From: DASQMT01 sp963835735 | GTDB taxonomy: Bacteria; Actinomycetota; Thermoleophilia; Solirubrobacterales; Solirubrobacteraceae | Reading direction: 5' to 3' | NCBI GenBank assembly: GCA_963835735.1 | Contig: CAWIGP010000001.1 | Location: 124,001 to 188,000 of the forward strand | DNA length: 64,000 bases | Program-made: the position numbers and the translations under genes | In this document: one piece after another, positions 59,439-64,000 of the stretch | Position numbering within the stretch: position 1 is the stretch's first letter | How the letters are laid out: every line of letters begins with the position of its first letter | The notes under the pieces: generated by a model | What the model was told of the DNA's origin: nothing | What the model saw: only the letters and a program-made list of their open reading frames with translations | The model's database searches: none

Positions 59439-60484
59439 CCGACCAGATCGAGCAGCTGCAGGCGCAGGGCGCCGCCGCGATCGCCGCGGCGGAGGACACC
59501 GCCGCGCTGGAGGAGGCGCGGATCGCTTTCCTCGGGCGCAAGGCTGAGCTGCCGAACCTGCTGCGCGGCGTCGCCCAGCTCCCGCCCGAGCAGCGCGGCG
59601 CCGTGGGACGCGCCGCCAACCAGGCGCGCCAGGCGCTCGAGGCGGCGATCGACGCCCGCCGCGCGGAGCTCGAGCGGGCCGAGCTCGACGCGCGGCTGGC
59701 CGGCGACACCGTCGACGTCACGCTGCCCGGCACGCCCGCCGTGCCGGTCGGACGGCTGCACGTGATCACCGCGATGCGGCGCGAGATCGAGGACATCTTC
59801 CTGGGGCTCGGCTTCCGCGTCGCCGAGGGCCCGGAGATCGAGACCGTCTACTACAACTTCGACGCGCTCAACCACACGCCGCAGCACCCGGCGCGGCTGA
59901 AGAGCGACACGTTCTACACGACCGACGGCGCGGTCCTGCGCACGCACACGTCGCCGATGCAGGTCCGCGCTATGGAGCAGCATCCGCCGCCGCTCTACAT
60001 CATCGTCCCCGGCCGCTGCTACCGGCGCGACAACGACGCGACCCACACGCCGCAGTTCCACCAGGTCGAAGGGCTCGCGGTCGACGAGGACGTCACGCTC
60101 GGCGACCTCCAGGGCACGCTGCTCGCGTTCGCGCGCGCCGTGTTCGGCGAGGACCGCGAGGTGCGGCTGCGCCCGCACTTCTTCCCGTTCACCGAGCCGA
60201 GCGTCGAATGCGACGTCTCCTGCTTCAACTGCGACTCCGGCTTCATGCGCGACGGCTCGCGCTGTCACCTGTGCAAGGGCACGGCGTGGATCGAGATCCT
60301 CGGCTCGGGCATGGTCGACCCGAACGTGTTCGGTTACGTGCGCGAGCACGGCTACGACCCCGAGCGGATCCAGGGGTTCGCGTTCGGGATGGGGATAGAG
60401 CGGATCGCGTTTCTGAAGCACGGCGTGAGCGACCTGCGGCTGATGTACGAGAACGACCTGCGCTTCCTGGAGCAGTTCGGATGA
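59435..60484 (+). CDS. pheS: Phenylalanyl-tRNA synthetase alpha subunit
   Basis: The 349-residue protein has the N-terminal coiled-coil (ALEEARIAFLGRKAELPNLLRGV), then the class II core: FLGLGFRVAEGPEIETVYYNFDALNHTPQHPARLKSDTFY (motif 1 and Phe site), RTHTSPMQVRAMEQHPPPLYIIVPGRCYRRDNDATHTPQFHQVEGLAVD (motif 2) and FAFGMGIERIAFLKHGVSDLRLMYEND (motif 3). A Cys cluster (VSCFNCDSG, SRCHLCKG) ahead of WIEILGSGMVDP is a zinc-ribbon insertion also found in other actinobacterial groups. It forms a tetramer with PheT and overlaps it by four bases. Confidence 0.96.
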   Translation: MTDQIEQLQAQGAAAIAAAEDTAALEEARIAFLGRKAELPNLLRGVAQLPPEQRGAVGRAANQARQALEAAIDARRAELERAELDARLAGDTVDVTLPGTPAVPVGRLHVITAMRREIEDIFLGLGFRVAEGPEIETVYYNFDALNHTPQHPARLKSDTFYTTDGAVLRTHTSPMQVRAMEQHPPPLYIIVPGRCYRRDNDATHTPQFHQVEGLAVDEDVTLGDLQGTLLAFARAVFGEDREVRLRPHFFPFTEPSVECDVSCFNCDSGFMRDGSRCHLCKGTAWIEILGSGMVDPNVFGYVREHGYDPERIQGFAFGMGIERIAFLKHGVSDLRLMYENDLRFLEQFG

Positions 60485-62928
60485 GGCTGCCGCTGTTCTG
60501 GCTGCACGACTACTGCGATCCCGGGCTCGAGCCGTTCGAGCTCGCCACGCGGCTGGCGATGACCGGCACCGAGGTCGAGCGCGTGCACACGCACGGCGTG
60601 ACGGCGCTCGAGCACTTCGTGGTCGGCAAGGTGATGCGCTCGGAGCGCCATCCGGACGCCGATCGCCTGACCGTGTGCCTCGTCGACACCGGCACCGGCG
60701 AGCCGTCGCAGATCGTTTGCGGCGCCCCGAACGTCGCCGCCGGCCAGACGGTCGCGGTCGCACGGCCGGGTGCGGTGATGCCGGACGGCACCACGCTGAA
60801 GAAGGCGAAGCTGCGCGGGCAGGAGTCCGACGGGATGATCCTCGCCGAGGACGAGGTCGCGATCGGCGTCGAGCACGACGGGATCATGGTGCTCGACGAC
60901 GCGTTGGAGGTGGGCACGCCGCTGGCCGACGTCCTGCCGATCGCGACCGACGTGCTCGAGCTCGAGATCACGCCGAACCGGCCCGACTGCCTCGCCATTT
61001 ACGGCGTCGCGCGCGAGGTCCACGCGGCCACCGACGCGCCGCTCGCGCCGCCGCCGTGGTCCGCGGATCCCCACCCGGCCGGTGACCAGATTCAGGGCTT
61101 CTCGGTCGACGTGCAGTCGCCCGACCTGTGCCCGCGCTTCACCGCGCGGCTGTTCGAGGACGTGGAGATCGCGCCGTCACCGCCGTGGCTGAAGGCCCGG
61201 CTGATGGCGGCCGGCCAGCGCCCGATCAGCAACGTCGTCGACATCACCAACTACGTGATGCTGCTCACCGGTCAGCCGATGCACGCGTTCGATGCCGACC
61301 TCGTCGCGGGCGGGCGGCTGGTCGTGCGGCGCGCGCGCGACGGCGAGCGGATGACGACGCTCGACGACATCGAGCGCACGCTCGACGCCGACATGTGCGT
61401 GATCGACGACGCCGACGGGCCGACGTCGATCGCCGGCGTGATGGGCGGCGCGCGTTCGGAGGTGCACGATCGCACGACGCGCGTGCTGATGGAGGCCGCG
61501 ACGTGGAACGGGCCGAACATCCAGCGCACGTCCACTCGGCTCGGCCTGCGCACCGAGGCGTCGGGGCGGTTCGAGAAGCAGCTCCAGCCCGAGCAGGGGC
61601 TGGAGGGCCAGGCGGTGGCCACCAAGCTGATGATCGAGCTGTGCGGCGCGCGGCCGGTTGGAGGGACGATCGACGTCGGCGGCGCCGGTCCCCCGCCGGT
61701 GACGCTGCGGCTGCGCGACGCGCGCACCGAGCGGCTGCTCGGCGCGGCCGTGCCGCGCGCGGACGCCGCCCACATCCTCTCCGCGCTCGGCTTCGGCGTC
61801 GCCGAGACCGACGACGGCCTCGACGCGACCGTGCCGCACTGGCGGCGCGACGACGTCGAGCGCGAGGCCGACCTGATCGAGGAGGTGGCGCGGCTGTGGG
61901 GGCTCGACCGGCTCCCGGCCACGCTGCCGTCGCGCCGCGGCGCGGTCGGGCGGCTCGCGCCCGAGCAGCGCGTCCGCCGTCGCGCCGAGGACGCGCTCGT
62001 GGGCGCCGGGCTTTACGAGGCGGTCGGCTGGAGCTTCTCCAGCCCCGAGGTCGCCCGCCGGCTCGGCCTGCCCGAGGACGCGGTCGTGCTCGAGAACCCG
62101 ATGTCCGAGGACCACTCGGTCATGCGCACGACGCTGCTCGGCTCACTGCTGGACTCATTGGCGCGCAACGGCTCCCGCGGCTTCCACGACGTGGGGCTGT
62201 TCGAGTACGGCGCGATCTACCTGCCGCGTGGCGCCGACGAGGCGCGCACGCCGACCGGCAACCCGTGGTACCCGGTGCCGGACCCCGAGCTGCCGGTCGA
62301 GCGCATGCATCTGGGCGCGCTGCTGACCGGGCGGCTGCGGCCGGCCACGTGGGGCGACGGCGAGCCGCCGCGCGCCGACTTCTTCGCGGCCAAGGGGGTG
62401 CTGGAGGCGCTGCTGCACGCGCTGCGGATCGACTGGCGTGTCGAGCCGGCCTCCGATCGCCCGTTCCTCCACCCGCGCCGCGGTGCCGCGGTGGTCGTCG
62501 GCGGGAACTCCGCCGGCTGGCTCGGCGAACTGCACCCGTCGGTCGCGGCCGAGTGGGACCTCGACGGCGTCGCCGGCTTCGAGCTCGACTTCGGCGCGCT
62601 GGCCGCGGCAGCGGAGCTCGTGCCGCGCTACGAGGACCTCACGTCGTTCCCGGCGATCCGCCAGGACATCGCCGTCGTCGTCGGCGATGACGTGCCGGCC
62701 GCACGCGTGCTCGACGTGATCCGTGCCGCGGGCGGCCCGCTGCTGCGCGACGCGCAGGTGTTCGACGTCTACCGCGGGGCGCAGGTCGGCGAGGGCCGCG
62801 GCTCGCTCGCCGTGCGGCTGGAGTTCCGCGCGCCCGACCGCACGCTCACCGACGACGAGGTCGCCGGGCTACGCGAGCAGATCGTCGCCGCGCTGCGCGA
62901 GCAGGTCGGGGGCGAGCTGCGTGGCTAG
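60481..62928 (+). CDS. pheT: Phenylalanyl-tRNA synthetase beta subunit
   Basis: The 815-residue protein begins PLFWLHDYCDPGLEPFELATRLAMTGTEVE, followed by the tRNA-binding EMAP domain VVGKVMRSERHPDADRLTVCLVDTG, QIVCGAPNVAAGQTVAVARPGAVMP, the B3/B4 editing domain (RLMAAGQRPISNVVDITNYVMLLTGQPMHAFD, GVMGGARSEV), the B5 region (TLPSRRGAVG) and the C-terminal ferredoxin-like anticodon domain (SFPAIRQDIAVVVGDDVPAARVLDVI, LEFRAPDRTLTDDEV). It completes PheRS with PheS. It overlaps argC by eight bases. Confidence 0.96.
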   Translation: MRLPLFWLHDYCDPGLEPFELATRLAMTGTEVERVHTHGVTALEHFVVGKVMRSERHPDADRLTVCLVDTGTGEPSQIVCGAPNVAAGQTVAVARPGAVMPDGTTLKKAKLRGQESDGMILAEDEVAIGVEHDGIMVLDDALEVGTPLADVLPIATDVLELEITPNRPDCLAIYGVAREVHAATDAPLAPPPWSADPHPAGDQIQGFSVDVQSPDLCPRFTARLFEDVEIAPSPPWLKARLMAAGQRPISNVVDITNYVMLLTGQPMHAFDADLVAGGRLVVRRARDGERMTTLDDIERTLDADMCVIDDADGPTSIAGVMGGARSEVHDRTTRVLMEAATWNGPNIQRTSTRLGLRTEASGRFEKQLQPEQGLEGQAVATKLMIELCGARPVGGTIDVGGAGPPPVTLRLRDARTERLLGAAVPRADAAHILSALGFGVAETDDGLDATVPHWRRDDVEREADLIEEVARLWGLDRLPATLPSRRGAVGRLAPEQRVRRRAEDALVGAGLYEAVGWSFSSPEVARRLGLPEDAVVLENPMSEDHSVMRTTLLGSLLDSLARNGSRGFHDVGLFEYGAIYLPRGADEARTPTGNPWYPVPDPELPVERMHLGALLTGRLRPATWGDGEPPRADFFAAKGVLEALLHALRIDWRVEPASDRPFLHPRRGAAVVVGGNSAGWLGELHPSVAAEWDLDGVAGFELDFGALAAAAELVPRYEDLTSFPAIRQDIAVVVGDDVPAARVLDVIRAAGGPLLRDAQVFDVYRGAQVGEGRGSLAVRLEFRAPDRTLTDDEVAGLREQIVAALREQVGGELRG

Positions 62929-63904
62929 CGTCTCGGTATTGGGCGCCAGCGGCTACGCGGGAGCGATCGCCGCGATGCTCGTGCACCGCCACCCGTACTT
63001 CGAGCTCGCACACGTGACCGCGCGGTCAGAGGCGGGGGAGCGGCTCGACGACGTGCACCCGCGCACGCGCGTGCCGCTCGAGCTCGAGCCGTGGGACCCC
63101 GAGGTGCAGTCCGACGTCGACGCCGCGCTGGTCTGCTGGCCGCACAACGCCGCCGCGCCGGCGGTCGCGGCGCTGCGCGAGCGCGGTGTGCGGGTCGTCG
63201 ACCTCTCCGCCGACTTCCGCCTGCGCGACCGCGGCATCTACGAGGACTGGTACGGCCCGCACGGCGCGCCCGAGCTGTTCGGCCAGGGCGTCTACGGCCT
63301 GCCCGAATTGCACCGCGACGCGATCGCCGACGCGGATCTCGTCGCCAACCCCGGCTGCTACCCGACCGCCGCGCTGCTCGCGCTCGCGCCGCTCGCTCGC
63401 GCCGGGCTGCTCGGCGACGTCGTGATCGACGCGAAGTCGGGCGTGTCGGGCGCCGGGCGCGAGCCGACGGCGGCGACGCACTTCATCTCCGCCGACGAGA
63501 ACATGACGCCCTACAAGGTCGGGCGCCACCGGCACACGCCGGAGATCGAGCAGGAGCTCGGCGGCGTCACAGTGACGTTCACGCCGCACCTGATCCCGCT
63601 CGCGCAGGGTGAGCTGGTCTCCTGCTACGTCACGCCGGCGCGCGACGTCGAGCCGGACGAGATCGCCGACCTGTACGACGACGCCTACGCGCGCGAGCCG
63701 TGGGTCGAGCTGCGCAACGGACCACCCGGCGTGCTCGAGGTGCGCGACACGAACTACTGCCGGATCTCCGCCCACCCCGATCCGCGCACCGGCCGGATCC
63801 TGGTGTTCGCCGCGATCGACAACCTGTGGAAGGGCGCCGCCTCGCAGGCCGTGCAGAACCTCGACCTGATGTTCGGACGGGACGAGCGCGAGGGACTGGC
63901 GTGA
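62921..63904 (+). CDS. argC: N-acetyl-gamma-glutamyl-phosphate reductase
   Basis: GTG 62921 starts a 327-residue protein; the third enzyme of arginine synthesis. It has the NADP loop SVLGASGYAGAIAAMLVHRHP, VDLSADFRLRDRGIYEDWYGPH, the catalytic Cys in LVANPGCYPTAALLALAPL near residue 145, and DAKSGVSGAGREPTAATHF followed by KVGRHRHTPEIEQEL with the active-site His. It lies at the head of the arg cluster, overlapping pheT, and argJ follows with a four-base overlap. Length and motifs are normal. Confidence 0.95.
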   Translation: MASVSVLGASGYAGAIAAMLVHRHPYFELAHVTARSEAGERLDDVHPRTRVPLELEPWDPEVQSDVDAALVCWPHNAAAPAVAALRERGVRVVDLSADFRLRDRGIYEDWYGPHGAPELFGQGVYGLPELHRDAIADADLVANPGCYPTAALLALAPLARAGLLGDVVIDAKSGVSGAGREPTAATHFISADENMTPYKVGRHRHTPEIEQELGGVTVTFTPHLIPLAQGELVSCYVTPARDVEPDEIADLYDDAYAREPWVELRNGPPGVLEVRDTNYCRISAHPDPRTGRILVFAAIDNLWKGAASQAVQNLDLMFGRDEREGLA

Positions 63905-64000
63905 GCGCGATCGCGGCCTTCTCGTCCCGCTGGGTCGAGCCGCCGGAGACGGTGATCGACCTGCCGGAGGGCGGGCTGGCCGCGGGCTTCCGCGCCGCCG
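63901..64000 (+). CDS. argJ: Glutamate N-acetyltransferase/amino-acid acetyltransferase, 5' end only
   Basis: The last 100 bases open with GTG 63901 in a GTGA overlap with argC and encode SAIAAFSSRWVEPPETVID and LPEGGLAAGFRAA, which is how ArgJ begins (the GFRAAGVAAGIK-type lead). ArgJ recycles acetyl groups in arginine synthesis. The rest lies outside the window; gene order argC-argJ supports the call. Confidence 0.85.
   Translation, partial: MSAIAAFSSRWVEPPETVIDLPEGGLAAGFRAA

Noticed and set aside
1..64000. CRISPR array, phage structural genes, toxin-antitoxin pair or known defence island
   Set aside because: I looked for regular repeats with spacers, phage head/tail motifs, PIN/RelE-type pairs and restriction enzymes, and saw none.

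Overview
The window is about 70% GC and carries actinobacterial-type genes throughout. It has an infC/rpmI/rplT/pheS/pheT/argC/argJ backbone, IS110 transposase remains, a mercury operon under an ArsR-type repressor, many GTG starts, and 4-bp ATGA/GTGA overlaps. A member of the Actinomycetota is a safe reading. The class Thermoleophilia (Solirubrobacter/Conexibacter-like soil organisms) is my best guess, but it rests on recognising protein style and not on a search.

Layout. 0-8 kb is a worn region: the 5' end of a SpoIIAA-like gene, a broken IS110 element, two methyltransferases around an MTHFR-like gene, stumps of a molybdenum hydroxylase and a GAF protein, and a 1.6 kb segment bounded by a perfect 33-bp direct repeat of the tRNA-Cys 3' end (an old integration scar carrying a RibD/DHFR-like gene). 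tRNA-Cys and tRNA-Val follow. 8-23 kb holds small accessory modules: an MmyB-type regulator divergent from an SDR-AKR pair, a merR(ArsR)-merA-merB operon with a perfect 20-bp operator palindrome, an HD-GYP phosphodiesterase, cupins, an AKR, an HDAC-like amidohydrolase, a DHA2-type exporter, and an ArsR/AHSA1 pair. 23.3-38.4 kb is the most coherent accessory system: a divergent 15-gene catabolic locus around an IclR regulator. The minus arm runs IclR, a fused TPP-dependent E1 alpha-beta, a complete Pot-type ABC importer, SDR, unknown protein, SDR and TIM-barrel isomerase. The plus arm runs FGGY kinase, MDR dehydrogenase, class I aldolase, SDR and Gfo/Idh/MocA oxidoreductase. 38.4-48.3 kb is mixed: USP/MarR, a secreted BNR-type protein, a PASTA lipoprotein facing a Ser/Thr kinase with an NTF2-like ectodomain, a double cupredoxin, AKR, aminotransferase, Rpf-like protein, GNAT and beta-carbonic anhydrase. 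48.3-64 kb is core translation and arginine synthesis: thrS, infC, then a 7 kb non-ribosomal block (LuxR-type ATPase regulator, cysteine desulfurase-like enzyme, PhoX, methyltransferase), then rpmI, rplT, a SpoU methyltransferase, pheS, pheT, argC and the start of argJ.

Reading caution. Many genes are broken by single-base indels, including infC, which should be indispensable. Excluding the IS element, almost all these lesions have the sense of one extra base. I therefore treat most frameshifts as probable sequence errors and annotate those genes across the shift as CDS. Only genes that are also truncated or multiply scarred are called pseudogenes.
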